64,000 bases of DNA from Kitasatospora aureofaciens (GCF_001188955.3 NZ_JPRF03000016.1:62001-126000), one strand, 5' to 3'. Positions 24,169 through 32,974 are shown, counted from the first letter of the stretch. Numbers and translations: made by a program. The notes: generated by a model from the letters alone, not told the origin.

Positions 24169-24363
24169 CTACTCGCGGTAGTCGTCCTCGTCGAGCTGGA
24201 CGATCCGGTTCTGCTCGGCGGCGTCCGCGACGTCGGTGGCCGGGTCCGCCCCGAGGGCCCGGCGCTCGGCGACCTCGTCGTACTCGTCGCTGGTGACCTC
24301 CTCGTCGGGCTCGACGGTCTCGACGGTCTCGTCGATCAGGTAGTCCTCGTGGTCCTGCGGCAT
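24169..24363 (-). CDS. Small, highly acidic protein, unknown function
   Basis: A 64-residue protein starting at ATG 24363, with GAGGA 9-13 nt upstream. More than a third of residues are Asp or Glu (DYLIDETVETVEPDEEVTSDEYDEVAER), with no membrane segment or cysteine. It is probably disordered and may be a small regulator or binding partner. It converges with the 1010-residue membrane protein. No family is recognised. Confidence 0.6.
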   Translation of the reverse strand: MPQDHEDYLIDETVETVEPDEEVTSDEYDEVAERRALGADPATDVADAAEQNRIVQLDEDDYRE

Positions 24364-24563
24364 GGCGTCCGTCCTCACTGTCGGGAGACTCCCAGGGCCC
24401 GGATGGCGTACTGGCAGTATCCGTCGCCGGGCGCGCTGACGCGACGCGCCGGGACCGCTCCGGCGTGTTGGCCGGGCCCTGCCGCCGGAAGCGGAATTGA
24501 CCCATGAATCCTGCCCCTGAATGACCCATGGAACGGGTGCATTCTCCTCCTAGGGTCGTAGTC

Positions 24564-25031
24564 ATGACGACGAACGAGATCACCACCACCCCCGCCCGCC
24601 TCGACTACGCCCGCACCGTGCCCAAGGTGTTCCGCGCGATGATCGCCCTGGACGCCGCCGCCCGCGAGGGCCTGGACCCGGCGCTGGTCGAGCTGGTGCA
24701 GATGCGCACCTCGCAGCTGAACAACTGCGCGTACTGCCTGGATATGCACGCCAAGGACGCCCGCAAGGCCGGCGAGACCGACGAGCGGATCTACCTGCTG
24801 CCCGTCTGGCACGAGGCCCCGGCCGGGGTGTACAGCGAGCGCGAGCGGGCCGCGCTCGCGCTCGCCGAGGAGATCGTGCGGATCGGCGGCGGCGTCTCGG
24901 ACGCGGTGTACGCCCGGGCCGCCGAACACTTCGCCGAGGCGGAGCTGGCGCAGTTGGTCTCCGTGTGCTTCACCATCAACACCTGGAACCGGATCAACAT
25001 CACCACCCGCAAGACCCCGGGCACCCGGTAA
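24564..25031 (+). CDS. Carboxymuconolactone decarboxylase/AhpD-like peroxidase
   Basis: A 155-residue AhpD-superfamily protein. The conserved motif MRTSQLNNCAYCLDMH has the redox pair Cys55/Cys58 and a downstream His, as in alkylhydroperoxidase AhpD. The C-terminal part (LAQLVSVCFTINTWNRINITTRKTPG) matches the single-domain subgroup. It probably reduces organic peroxides. ATG 24564 fits the domain start; a GTG 36 nt upstream would add non-conserved residues. Confidence 0.88.
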   Translation: MTTNEITTTPARLDYARTVPKVFRAMIALDAAAREGLDPALVELVQMRTSQLNNCAYCLDMHAKDARKAGETDERIYLLPVWHEAPAGVYSERERAALALAEEIVRIGGGVSDAVYARAAEHFAEAELAQLVSVCFTINTWNRINITTRKTPGTR

Positions 25032-25059
25032 CCGCGGCGGCCGCGGCGGGGCGGTGCGC

Positions 25060-25200
25060 ACCCGGCCCCGGTGGACCCTCCGCGGTCCCTTCGCGGACCC
25101 GCGGCCGGACCGGGCGGACCCGCGGCCTGACCCGGCGGGCCCACCGAAGGCCCCGGTGGGCCCACCGAAGGCCCCGGCGGATCCACCGAAGGCCCTGGCG
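25060..25200. repeat. 21-bp tandem repeats upstream of an rRNA methyltransferase-like gene
   Basis: Three adjacent units of CCACCGAAGGCCCCGGTGGG type (25141-25200) have a period of about 20-21 bp, and shorter GCGGACCCGCGGCC steps precede them. They fill most of the gap from 25032 to 25322, with no gene. The repeat arms are partly self-complementary (CCACCG/CGGTGG), so RNA could fold into serial hairpins that end the preceding transcript. Confidence 0.6.
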
Positions 25201-25322
25201 GACCCGCACCGCAGGGCCGCGCGGAACGCGCCGCAGGCCACCGGGGGTACGATCGGTGCCGTACCCAGGGCTTACCCACACCCACCCGGTGGCCCCGAGC
25301 CCATACCGACGACGGGGAAAAG

Positions 25323-25967
25323 ATGTCCGGCTCGCACTACTTCTCCAGTGCACCCGAGGTCGCCAGCGAGCGTCGGCCGATCACGGTCTCACTGCCGGAC
25401 CTGACCCTCGAACTGACCACCGACACCGGGGTGTTCTCGCACGGTCGGCTCGACCCTGGCACCCGGATCCTGTTGGAGCACGCCCCCCAGCCGCGGGTGC
25501 GCGGACCGATCCTGGACGTCGGCTGCGGCTACGGCCCGATCGCGCTGACCTGGGCGACCCGGCGCAAGCGGCTGCCGGTGTGGGCGGTGGACGTCAACGA
25601 GCGCGCGCTGGAACTGGTCCGGCTGAACGCCGAGGCGCTGCGGCTGGGCAACGTCCACGCCGCGCTGCCGGACGACGTCCCCGAGGACCTCCGGTTCGCC
25701 ACCATCTACTCCAACCCGCCGATCCGCATCGGCAAGGCCGAGCTGCGCCGCCTGCTGACGCACTGGCTCGGCCGGCTGACTCCGGACGGCTCGGCGTTCC
25801 TCGTGGTGCAGAAGCACCTGGGCTCGGACTCGCTGCAGAAGTGGCTCAACGAGCAGGGCCACCCGACCTCCCGGGTCACCTCGGTCAACGGGTTCCGGAT
25901 TCTGGAAGCGCGGCCCCGCCCGGATGCGGGCGAGGGCTCGGAGAGTGGACGGGGAACGACGTCGTGA
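25323..25967 (+). CDS. RsmC/methyltransferase-small-type class I methyltransferase
   Basis: A 214-residue methyltransferase of the RsmC-like (MTS) family that methylates guanine N2 in 16S rRNA or similar targets. The start HYFSSAPEVASERR and GVFSHGRLDPGTRILL are typical. Motif I is ILDVGCGYGPIAL (62-74), the acidic loop is AVDVNERAL, and the catalytic SNPPIR motif (NPPxR, around 133) is intact. The stop codon overlaps the GTG of the next RNA-methyltransferase gene by 4 nt, so the two are translationally coupled RNA-modification genes. Confidence 0.9.
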   Translation: MSGSHYFSSAPEVASERRPITVSLPDLTLELTTDTGVFSHGRLDPGTRILLEHAPQPRVRGPILDVGCGYGPIALTWATRRKRLPVWAVDVNERALELVRLNAEALRLGNVHAALPDDVPEDLRFATIYSNPPIRIGKAELRRLLTHWLGRLTPDGSAFLVVQKHLGSDSLQKWLNEQGHPTSRVTSVNGFRILEARPRPDAGEGSESGRGTTS

Positions 25968-26551
25968 AGCAGCTGCGCGGGACCGAACTGAAGCGACTGC
26001 ACCGCTCGTGGCGGCGCAGCAACGAGTTCCGGCTCGCGATGATCCTGGAGAACCTGCAGTCGCCGTTCAACGTCGGCTCGGTGGTCCGGACCGGGGCGGC
26101 GATGGGCGCCGAGAAGCTGTACCTGACCGGGGACACCCCGTCGGTGCGCTCGTCCGGTGCGCAGAAGGCCGCCATGGGCACCGACAAGTACCTGAAGGTG
26201 GAGCACTTCCCGACGGTCGCCGAGGCGGTCGCGGCCGCGAAGGCGGACGGCTTCAAGGTGGTCGGGCTGGAGCTCGCGGACGAGGCGGTGCCGATGTTCG
26301 CCGCCGAGCTGACCCCGGCGGTGGCCTTCGTGCTCGGGCACGAGGACCGCGGGATCACGCCCGAGGCGCTGGCGCTCTGCGACCAGGTGGTGTTCGTGCC
26401 GCAGCTGGGCCGGGTCGGCTCGCTGAACGTCTCGGCGGCCGCGACGGTGGCCTGCTACGAGGCGCGCCGCCAGGGGTACGCGCTCAGCGGCACCCCGGAC
26501 GGGAGCGACGCCGGGGGCGACCTCGGGGGCGACTTCGGCGACGAGGACTGA
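25964..26551 (+). CDS. SpoU/TrmH-family RNA 2'-O-methyltransferase
   Basis: A 195-residue SPOUT methyltransferase, beginning at GTG 25964 inside the preceding stop codon. The three trefoil-knot motifs are present: LENLQSPFNVGSVVRTGAAMG (motif 1 with Asn and Arg), AFVLGHEDRGI (motif 2), and VFVPQLGRVGSLNVSAAATV (motif 3, Ser-Leu-Asn-Val). It methylates a ribose 2'-OH in tRNA or rRNA. The C-terminus is a short Asp/Gly tail. A T-rich intrinsic terminator follows. Confidence 0.93.
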   Translation: MKQLRGTELKRLHRSWRRSNEFRLAMILENLQSPFNVGSVVRTGAAMGAEKLYLTGDTPSVRSSGAQKAAMGTDKYLKVEHFPTVAEAVAAAKADGFKVVGLELADEAVPMFAAELTPAVAFVLGHEDRGITPEALALCDQVVFVPQLGRVGSLNVSAAATVACYEARRQGYALSGTPDGSDAGGDLGGDFGDED

Positions 26552-26594
26552 ATCGACCGGAGGGCCGAACCGGCCTGACATCTGGACCAGATGA

Positions 26595-26635
26595 CCGGAG
26601 GGGTGTGCCGAAAGGCCCACCCCTCCGGCGTTTTT
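26595..26635 (+). terminator. Intrinsic terminator after the RNA methyltransferase pair
   Basis: CCGGAGGGGTG (26595-26605) pairs with the CACCCCTCCGG arm ending at 26628, capped by a GAAA-type loop, and TTTTT follows at 26631-26635. It is one of the few hairpins in the window with a clear T-run. Confidence 0.9.
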
Positions 26636-26708
26636 CCGCGCCGGAAGCGCTCGGATATCTGCCGAACGGCAGATGTGCGGATGCGGCCCGGCCGGAAGCA
26701 TTTCGGGC

Positions 26709-27605
26709 GTGACCGAACTCCAGATCCTCGACCTCACCAAGGAGTACCGGGGCGGCAAGCGCGCCGTGGACTCCTTCACGCTGACGCTCCGGCCCGGAGT
26801 GCTCGGCCTGCTCGGCGCCAACGGCGCCGGCAAGTCGAGCCTGATGCGCATCCTGGCCACGGTCACCCGGCCCACCTCGGGGCGGGTGCTGTGGGAGGGG
26901 GTGGACATCACCCGCAGGCCCGGGCCGCTGCGCCGTGCCGTCGGCTACCTGCCGCAGGACTTCGGCGTCTACCCGCAGCTCACCGCCCGCGAGTTCCTCG
27001 CCTACCTGGCCGCCGCCAAGGGGCTGCGCCGGCGCTCCGCCCGGGCCAGGATCGAGGAGCTGCTCGAACTGGTCAACCTCTCGGACGCGGCCGGGCAGCG
27101 GCTGGGCGCGATGTCCGGCGGAATGCGCCAACGGGTCGGCATCGCCCAGGCGCTGCTCAACGACCCGGCGCTGCTGATCGTCGACGAGCCGACGGTCGGG
27201 CTCGACCCGGAGGAGCGGCTGCGCTTCGGCAGCCTGTTGAGCGGGATGGGCGCCGAGCGGATCGTCGTGCTCTCCACCCACATCGTGCCGGACGTGGCGG
27301 CCACCGCCGACCGGATCGCGGTGATGGGCGGCGGGCGGCTGCTGCACCACGGCAGCACGGAGGAACTGCTGCTCAGCGCCGAGGGCTCGGTCTGGGAGCT
27401 GACCGTCCCGGCCGACCAACTCCCGCCGCTGCGCTCGCGGTTCCTGCTCGGCGGCACCACCCGTACCCCGCAGGGCGTCCGGGCGCGGGTGCTGTCCCGG
27501 CACGCGCCCGCCGCCGGGGCGCGGCCGGTACCGCCCCGGCTGGAGGACGCGTACCTGCTGCTCACCGCCGACCGGTCCGCGACGGAGCAGGTGGCCGCAT
27601 GGTGA
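26709..27605 (+). CDS. ABC transporter ATP-binding subunit
   Basis: A 298-residue ATPase of the drug/antibiotic-export (ABC-2) type. It has Walker A GANGAGKSS, Q-loop YLPQDFG, signature MSGGMRQRVG, Walker B LLIVDEP and H-loop STHI. After the nucleotide-binding domain a C-terminal extension of about 85 residues follows. GTG 26709 is chosen as it opens the conserved strand directly. Its 3' end overlaps the permease gene by 7 nt, so the two make an exporter unit. The substrate is unknown. Confidence 0.92.
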   Translation: MTELQILDLTKEYRGGKRAVDSFTLTLRPGVLGLLGANGAGKSSLMRILATVTRPTSGRVLWEGVDITRRPGPLRRAVGYLPQDFGVYPQLTAREFLAYLAAAKGLRRRSARARIEELLELVNLSDAAGQRLGAMSGGMRQRVGIAQALLNDPALLIVDEPTVGLDPEERLRFGSLLSGMGAERIVVLSTHIVPDVAATADRIAVMGGGRLLHHGSTEELLLSAEGSVWELTVPADQLPPLRSRFLLGGTTRTPQGVRARVLSRHAPAAGARPVPPRLEDAYLLLTADRSATEQVAAW

Positions 27606-29248
27606 CGCGCATCGGGGCACTGGCCCTGGCCGACTTCCGGGAGCGCCGACGGCGGCCCGGCTACCTGGTCGTGCTCCTGGGCACGCTCGCGCTCGGGCTG
27701 CTGGCCGCGCCGGTGGGTGACTCCCGCTGGGAGGTCTTCCAGGTAACGGACCTGCACGGCCGCTACACCAGCGGCTACGTGGGCACGGTGACGGCGCTCG
27801 GCGGTGCGGTCTGGCTCTCGCTGGCGGGCTTCGGGATTGCCCGGGGCGCCATCGGGCGGGACGAGCAGAGCGGCGTCGGCCGGCTCCTCGCCGCCACCCC
27901 GCTGAGCCGGGTCGGGTACCTGGCGGGCAAGTTCGTCAGCAATCTGCTGCTGTTCGGCTCGATGCTGCTCGCACTGGCGGGGACGGCGCTCGCGGTGCAG
28001 CTGATCAAGGGCGACTCCGACCGGGTGGACACGGTGCGGCTGCTGCTGCCGTACGTCCTGGTCACGCTGCCGCTGCTGGCGGCGGTAGCCGGGTGCGCGG
28101 TGCTGTTCGACACGGTGCCCGGGCTGCGCGGCGGGCTCGGGGCGGCGGTCTGGTTCGTCGTCTGGCTGGTCCTCGTGCTGGGCGCGCAGGCCGGCGGCGG
28201 GCCGGACCTGCTGGGCATGCGGCGGATCACCGCCTCGATCCGGGAGGTGCTCGCGGCCGGCGGGCGACCGGTCGACGGGGTGGAGTTCGGCGTGGGCCTG
28301 ACGGCGGACAACCGGGTGCTCGGCACCTTCGACTGGCCCGGCCTCGGGCCCGGCGAGGCGTTCGGACCGGCAGCCACGGGGGTGCTGCTGGTCGGTGCGG
28401 CGGTGGGGATCGCGCTGATCGGGGCGCTGTGGTTCCGGCGCTTCGACGGGCCCCGGGCCCACCCAGCAGCCGGGGCTGGCGGGGCGATCGGGGCTTTCGG
28501 GCCGACCGGGGTCCTCCGGCGGACCTGGGACCTCCGGCTGGCCGGGGTTTTCCGGCCGACCGGCCAGGACGGTCCGGCCGGGGGCGCGGCGGCGTCCTCG
28601 GCCGGACCGGCGGGCTTCGCCCTGGATCCGACCCGGCTGACCGCTCCCCGCCAGGGGCGGATCGGGTTCGACGCGCTGCTCGGGGAGCTGCGGATCCTGG
28701 TGCGGGGGCAGCGGCTCTGGTGGGTCGGGGTGGCCGTGCTCGCGATGGCGGCGGCGGCCGTCGCCCCCGACGGGCCGAGCCACGCGGTGCTGCCATTCGC
28801 GATGCTCTGGCCGATGCCGCTCTGGTCCCGGATGGGTCACCGGGCCGACGGCGGCAGCATCGACCAACTGCTCGGCGCCTGCCCGTCCCCGCTGCGCCGG
28901 GGGCTGGCCGGTCTGTTCGCGGGCATCCTCCCGGCGCTGGCGGTGGCCGCCGTACCCGCGCTGCGACTCGCCGGTGCCGGGCAGGTCCGGGCGGCGGCCG
29001 GCGCTCTGGCGGGCGCCCTGCTGATCCCCGCCCTGGCGCTGCTCTGTGGCAGCCTCACCCGCGGCCCCCGGATGTTCCAGACCGTCTACCCGCTGCTCTG
29101 GTACGGGATGGTCAACCACGTCTCCGGGCTGGACTTCCTCGGCGCCTCCGGGAGCCGCGCCCCGGCCCCGCTCGCGGTCGCGGGCCTGGCCACCGCACTC
29201 GCCGCGGCCGCCCTTGCCCTGGACGCGATACGCCACGCTGTCCGGTGA
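27599..29248 (+). CDS. ABC-2-type transporter permease
   Basis: A 549-residue membrane protein with two hydrophobic blocks. Residues 1-285 carry six helices with an N-terminal amphipathic start (ALADFRERRRRPGYLVVLLGTLALGLLAAP). A disordered Gly/Ala/Pro/Arg linker spans about 285-350. Residues 350-545 carry a second set of about six helices. The double length suggests that two permease halves are fused on one chain, so a homodimer of ATPases would complete the exporter. ATG 27599 overlaps the ATPase gene. Substrate unknown. Confidence 0.85.
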   Translation: MVTRIGALALADFRERRRRPGYLVVLLGTLALGLLAAPVGDSRWEVFQVTDLHGRYTSGYVGTVTALGGAVWLSLAGFGIARGAIGRDEQSGVGRLLAATPLSRVGYLAGKFVSNLLLFGSMLLALAGTALAVQLIKGDSDRVDTVRLLLPYVLVTLPLLAAVAGCAVLFDTVPGLRGGLGAAVWFVVWLVLVLGAQAGGGPDLLGMRRITASIREVLAAGGRPVDGVEFGVGLTADNRVLGTFDWPGLGPGEAFGPAATGVLLVGAAVGIALIGALWFRRFDGPRAHPAAGAGGAIGAFGPTGVLRRTWDLRLAGVFRPTGQDGPAGGAAASSAGPAGFALDPTRLTAPRQGRIGFDALLGELRILVRGQRLWWVGVAVLAMAAAAVAPDGPSHAVLPFAMLWPMPLWSRMGHRADGGSIDQLLGACPSPLRRGLAGLFAGILPALAVAAVPALRLAGAGQVRAAAGALAGALLIPALALLCGSLTRGPRMFQTVYPLLWYGMVNHVSGLDFLGASGSRAPAPLAVAGLATALAAAALALDAIRHAVR

Positions 29249-29402
29249 CACGCCACTCCGTGCACCGCGCGGAGGAGGGACGGTTCCCCCGACGGGGGGA
29301 GCCGGTCCCGCCCCGCGGCGGAGGCCGTGACCAGGAGTGAACTGGGAGCTTGGAGGCAGCCGGAGAACCGGCCGATTCCCTTCTCTCCGCAGAGGATTGA
29401 CC

Positions 29403-29957
29403 ATGCGCAAGTTCACCGCCGCCGTCGCGCTCACCACTGCGGCCCTGGCCCTCGCCGCCGGGTCCGCAGGCACCGCCTCGGCCGCGCCCGTACCGGCCCA
29501 GCGCCCCGGCCAGCACCTCACGCTGCACAGCTGGACCCTGCTCAGCGACCACGGCCCGGGCCCCACCCCGGGCGAACGGCTCACCGCGCAGGTCAGCGCC
29601 CGCACGATCGACGGCCGCGCCCAGGGGCACGTCGTGGTGCAGCACGTCTTCGAGACATCCGGCACCGTCCGTGCCGAGTTCGACGTCGACTGCCTGGCCG
29701 TCGACGCGAACGGCGCCGTCACCGTGACCGGGCCCATCTCGAAGACCGTGATCACCCCGCTCGGGGGCGAGCCGTACCTCTTCGAGGAAGGCCTGCACCC
29801 CGAGGCCGGCCTCACCTTCTACCCGACCGACGAGCAGCACCAGCGCCGGGCCGGCTGGAGCCGGACCGACCCCGACCTGCACACCGAGGTCGTCAAGTGC
29901 GGTGCGGTCCCGGCCAGCCTCTGGGTCCTCGACGGCGGAACCTTCCTGCGGCGGTGA
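29403..29957 (+). CDS. Secreted protein of unknown function
   Basis: A 184-residue exported protein. Residues 1-29 are a Sec signal peptide (MRKF, hydrophobic core, cleavage after ASA). The mature domain is beta-strand-rich (LTLHSWTLLSDHGPGPTPGERLTAQVSART, then HVVVQHVFETSGTVRAEFDVDCLAVDANG) with two cysteines about 100 residues apart that could form a disulfide. No catalytic motif is seen. GAGGATT precedes ATG 29403. It may be a repeat-free secreted beta-sandwich. Confidence 0.72.
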   Translation: MRKFTAAVALTTAALALAAGSAGTASAAPVPAQRPGQHLTLHSWTLLSDHGPGPTPGERLTAQVSARTIDGRAQGHVVVQHVFETSGTVRAEFDVDCLAVDANGAVTVTGPISKTVITPLGGEPYLFEEGLHPEAGLTFYPTDEQHQRRAGWSRTDPDLHTEVVKCGAVPASLWVLDGGTFLRR

Positions 29958-30088
29958 GGGCGACCGCCCACCGAGCCCCTCCGACCTCCTCCGGGCTCCC
30001 CCGCTCGGCCCGCCCCGCCCCACTCGGCCCGCTGAACGAGCACAGGATCCGATCCATCGTCAACCCATCGTCACGGTCGGGGATTTGC

Positions 30089-30400
30089 GGTAACGTCGCC
30101 CGCGCCGACTATGCCGTGTTTCAGGCGGGGATCACCGGATTCACCAGGTCCCCGACCGAGGAGTGCGGCCCGCGCGGCGTGCGAGCCATCGTGGTCGCCC
30201 CGGCCCGATCGCCACCGACACGGTCGGCGACCTGCCCGGGGCCGCGCTGGAACGGATGCGGGGAACGTTGCGCTCGGCCGGGTCGGCAAGCCCGAGGAGG
30301 CGGCCGATCCGGTCTCCTCCCTGCCCTCCGATCGAGCGGCGCACATCAACGGGCCGGCCTTCGAGATCCACGTCCATGGCGGCACCTTCCGATGGGCAGA
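30089..30400 (+). pseudogene. Frameshifted remnant of a short-chain dehydrogenase gene
   Basis: The C-terminal third of an SDR is readable only by moving through all three frames. DYAVFQAGITGFTRSPTEECGPRGVRAIVVAPA (SDR active-site helix, with the catalytic Lys of YxxxK changed to Gln) is in one frame from about 30107. PIATDTVGDLPGAALERMRGTLR follows in the next. GRVGKPEEAADPVSSLPSDRAAHINGPAFEIHVHGGT is in the third. The N-terminal Rossmann half is absent. At least two indels and the lost catalytic residue show a dead gene fragment, immediately upstream of an intact FAD oxidoreductase. Confidence 0.75.
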
Positions 30401-30415
30401 CGAGTGGGGGCGGAA

Positions 30416-32137
30416 ATGCGGGAAGTGCAAGGTCCGACGGCCAGAGCCGGCGAGGAACGCTACGACGCGATCGTGGTCGGCAGCGGCCTCGGCGGACTGG
30501 TCAGCGCGGCCTACCTGGCCGCCGACGGGCGCCGGGTGCTCGTCCTCGAACAGCACGACGTTGCCGGGGGCAACGCCCACGTGTTCCGGCGCCGGCGCAA
30601 GTACGAGTTCGACGTGGGCACCCACTACATCGGCGACTGCGGGCCGAACGGCATCTTCCCGGCCATCCTGTCCGGCCTCGGCGTCCGCGACCGGGTGACC
30701 TTCCGCCCGATGGACAACGAGCAGGGCTTCGACCGGATCATCACCCCCACCGCCACGCTGGACGTGCCGGCCGGCTGGGACGCCTACCGCGACCGGCTCC
30801 GCGCGGCACTGCCCGAGGAGGCCGAGGGGGTCGACCGCTTCGTCCACATCGCCCGGACGGTGTCCGGTGCCACCCGGGAGAGCCTGGTCGGCCACCACAT
30901 GGTCGAGCTGTTCCGCGAGCAGCCGGACACCATGCGCTGGGCCCGCCGGAGCCGGTCCCTGGCCGAGGCCCTGGACCACTGCGGGCTCTCCCCGAAGGCC
31001 CGCACCCTGGTCGCCGCACAGGCCGGCAACTACGGCACCATGCCGGACGGCATCACCTTCGCCGAGCACGCCGCCATGCTCGACCACTACATGCGCGGCG
31101 CCTACTACCCGGAGGGCGGCGGGCAGATGCTGGTGGCCGCCTTCGTGGAAGCCCTGGAGTCCTACGGTGGCGAGCTGCGCACCCGCTGCGAGGTGCGCCG
31201 CATCCTGATCGAGCAGGGGCACGCCACCGGTGTCGCACTCGCCGACGGCACCCGGATATCCGCCCCCCTGGTGATCTCCAACGCCGACTACCGCCGCACC
31301 GTGCTCGACCTGTGCGGCGGCGAGCAGGCCTTCCCCGCCGACCTGGTCGCCCGCACCCGCGCCGCCACCATGCGCGGCGGCCTGGTCACGGCGTACGTCG
31401 CGCTCGACACCGAGCTGCCCGGCCTGCCCAACGCCAACATCTGGTGGCACGGCAGCGACGACATGGAGGCCGCCTACGCGGCGATGGTCGAGAGCTGGGA
31501 ACGCGACGGCACGGTGGACTCGATCCCCCAGCTGCTGTTCTCCTTCGCCTCCCACAAGGACCCGGGCGCGGCCGCCGTCTGCCCGCCCGGCCACAGCAAC
31601 TTCCAGCTGATGACCCTCTGCCCGCCCGGCTACGGCTTCTGGGGCGTCCGCGGCGGCCCGGTCGACGGCGAACCCTACCGCCGCGACGCCGCCTACCAGG
31701 CCCGTAAGCGGCACTTCACCGAGCTGATGGTGACGGCCGCCGAGAAGGTGATCGGCCCCTTCCGGGACCGCATCACCCACCTCGAGGCGGCCACCCCCCT
31801 CAGCCACGAGCGCTACATCCGCGGCACCGGCGGCACCCCGTACGGCATGGCCCGCTGGGGCAACGTCAGCCAGCGCCCGGACGTGCGCACCGACGTCGAG
31901 GGCCTCTACGTGGTCGGCCAGAACATCCGCTTCGGCAGCGGCCTGAGCGCGGTCGCCACCGGCGGGATGGCCGCCGCCGGACAGATCCTCGGACGCCAGC
32001 TGCTCCCCGAGGTGGCAGCCGGCGCCGTCCTCGGCGACCCGGCCAAACTGCCCGACCGCGGCCCGGACTGGGATCCACTGCTGGTCTCCCGCGGCCTCGC
32101 CCGCCGGACCGCCAAGGGCTTCGCCCGCCTCGGCTGA
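30416..32137 (+). CDS. FAD-dependent oxidoreductase (phytoene desaturase/retinol saturase-like)
   Basis: A 573-residue flavoprotein of the CrtI/carotenoid-isomerase/RetSat superfamily. The N-terminal dinucleotide fold is DAIVVGSGLGGLVSAAYLAADGRRVLVLEQHDVAGGNAHVF (GxGxxG at 22-27). The C-terminal FAD motif is GLYVVGQNIRFGSGLSAVATGGMAAA. The middle substrate domain contains MPDGITFAEHAAMLDHYMRGAYYPEGGGQML. Such enzymes saturate, desaturate or isomerise polyene lipids. No carotenoid genes lie nearby. ATG 30416 follows GGGGGCGG; ATG 30392 is an in-frame alternative reaching into the SDR remnant. Confidence 0.88.
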   Translation: MREVQGPTARAGEERYDAIVVGSGLGGLVSAAYLAADGRRVLVLEQHDVAGGNAHVFRRRRKYEFDVGTHYIGDCGPNGIFPAILSGLGVRDRVTFRPMDNEQGFDRIITPTATLDVPAGWDAYRDRLRAALPEEAEGVDRFVHIARTVSGATRESLVGHHMVELFREQPDTMRWARRSRSLAEALDHCGLSPKARTLVAAQAGNYGTMPDGITFAEHAAMLDHYMRGAYYPEGGGQMLVAAFVEALESYGGELRTRCEVRRILIEQGHATGVALADGTRISAPLVISNADYRRTVLDLCGGEQAFPADLVARTRAATMRGGLVTAYVALDTELPGLPNANIWWHGSDDMEAAYAAMVESWERDGTVDSIPQLLFSFASHKDPGAAAVCPPGHSNFQLMTLCPPGYGFWGVRGGPVDGEPYRRDAAYQARKRHFTELMVTAAEKVIGPFRDRITHLEAATPLSHERYIRGTGGTPYGMARWGNVSQRPDVRTDVEGLYVVGQNIRFGSGLSAVATGGMAAAGQILGRQLLPEVAAGAVLGDPAKLPDRGPDWDPLLVSRGLARRTAKGFARLG

Positions 32138-32298
32138 CCCCCGCCCGACCACTCCCGCGACGCCCGCCTCTCCCCGGGGCGGGCGTCCGTCGTCCCCGTC
32201 CTCGCCCACCCGGACCAGTAGCCCCGACCTCCCGCCCCACGCCGCCCACCCAACGCAAGAGGCCCGGCCAGAACATCCGACCGAACCTTCCACCTATC

Positions 32299-32340
32299 GA
32301 GCCGCCTACGGGATTCGAATCCGCGACCTACGCATTTCGA
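32299..32340 (-). repeat. Partial tRNA-Thr copy, candidate attachment site
   Basis: Read on the minus strand this is the 3' anticodon-stem strand, variable loop, T arm and 3' acceptor strand of tRNA-Thr. It has three mismatches to the intact gene at 34730-34803, and the 5' half is absent. It forms the distal direct repeat of the islet. Confidence 0.75.
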
Positions 32341-32650
32341 CCGAGAGTGATCATGCTGGCCGCTGCCAGTATCGACCACCTGGTGATGAACCCGCAGTTC
32401 AGAGCGTTGCACCGTGATCCACGATCTCACCCGAACCGGCCCTGTGCTGCCCCCGTCCGCTCACGCATCGCTCACGCACTGGCAGGTTGCTACGCGCGCC
32501 GAGACGGGGGCATAGCTACGTCTTGTCGGTTCGAGCTCGCCGCCCGGCGGTCGACCTGCTCTGCGACCGCTGAACAATCCACTCTTCGATGACGGCCGGC
32601 CTCCAAACAAGCGTTCTCTCCTCGTGCCTGAACGATGTACAGGTGTCCTC
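32341..32650. other. Islet spacer without a clear gene
   Basis: About 310 bp with visibly lower GC and mixed third-position use. It holds no ORF with a ribosome-binding site. GCTCACGCATCGCTCACGCA at 32459-32478 is a short direct repeat. It may include the promoter of the following ORF. Confidence 0.4.
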
Positions 32651-32974
32651 GTGGGATACAGCGCATTCCAGTCGCGATCGGAACTGACGAGGAGTGAGCG
32701 GTCCGCCGCCGCCACCGCCCGGGCCGCCCGGGCCGCCCGCGAGTTCCTGCACACCGCCCTGCGCGACGGACTCCGTTCGCTCACTCTGCTTGTCCTCGCC
32801 GACGCCGGCCAAGCCCGCCGGGAACCCTCCTGGGGCGAGCCGGCCCGGCTGTCCCTACCGCACGGCGTCCAGGACGGCCTCACCGCCGCCCTGGGCGCCG
32901 CCGTCACCGACACCCCCGACACCGCCCCGCTGTGCACGCTGTTACGCTGCGCCGGCCCCTCGACGGCCGTGTGA
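32651..32974 (+). CDS. Small islet protein with a TTA codon, unknown function
   Basis: A 107-residue product from GTG 32651 (an upstream in-frame start at 32624 is possible). Codons from about 32700 onward have the strong G/C third position of real streptomycete genes. The middle (AAREFLHTALRDGLRSLTLLVLADAGQARREPSWGEPARLSLPHGVQDGLTAAL) looks like two amphipathic helices and a domain end. An in-frame TTA (32942-32944) would make translation depend on the bldA tRNA, a sign of developmental control and of accessory genes. It lies 65 bp upstream of the larger islet gene, probably in one transcript. No family recognised. Confidence 0.5.
   Translation: MGYSAFQSRSELTRSERSAAATARAARAAREFLHTALRDGLRSLTLLVLADAGQARREPSWGEPARLSLPHGVQDGLTAALGAAVTDTPDTAPLCTLLRCAGPSTAV

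Noticed and set aside
25060..25200. Possible CRISPR array
   Set aside because: The repeats are about 21 bp, adjacent without spacers and degenerate, and no cas genes are near. The same holds for 16803-16924 and 40380-40450.
26709..29248. Antibiotic biosynthetic cluster around the ABC exporter
   Set aside because: No polyketide synthase, NRPS, lanthipeptide or terpene genes lie nearby; the exporter stands alone behind a terminator.
32299..32340. A second tRNA gene
   Set aside because: Only the 3' half of a cloverleaf is present, with mismatches in acceptor and T stems; no 5' half, so it cannot make a tRNA.
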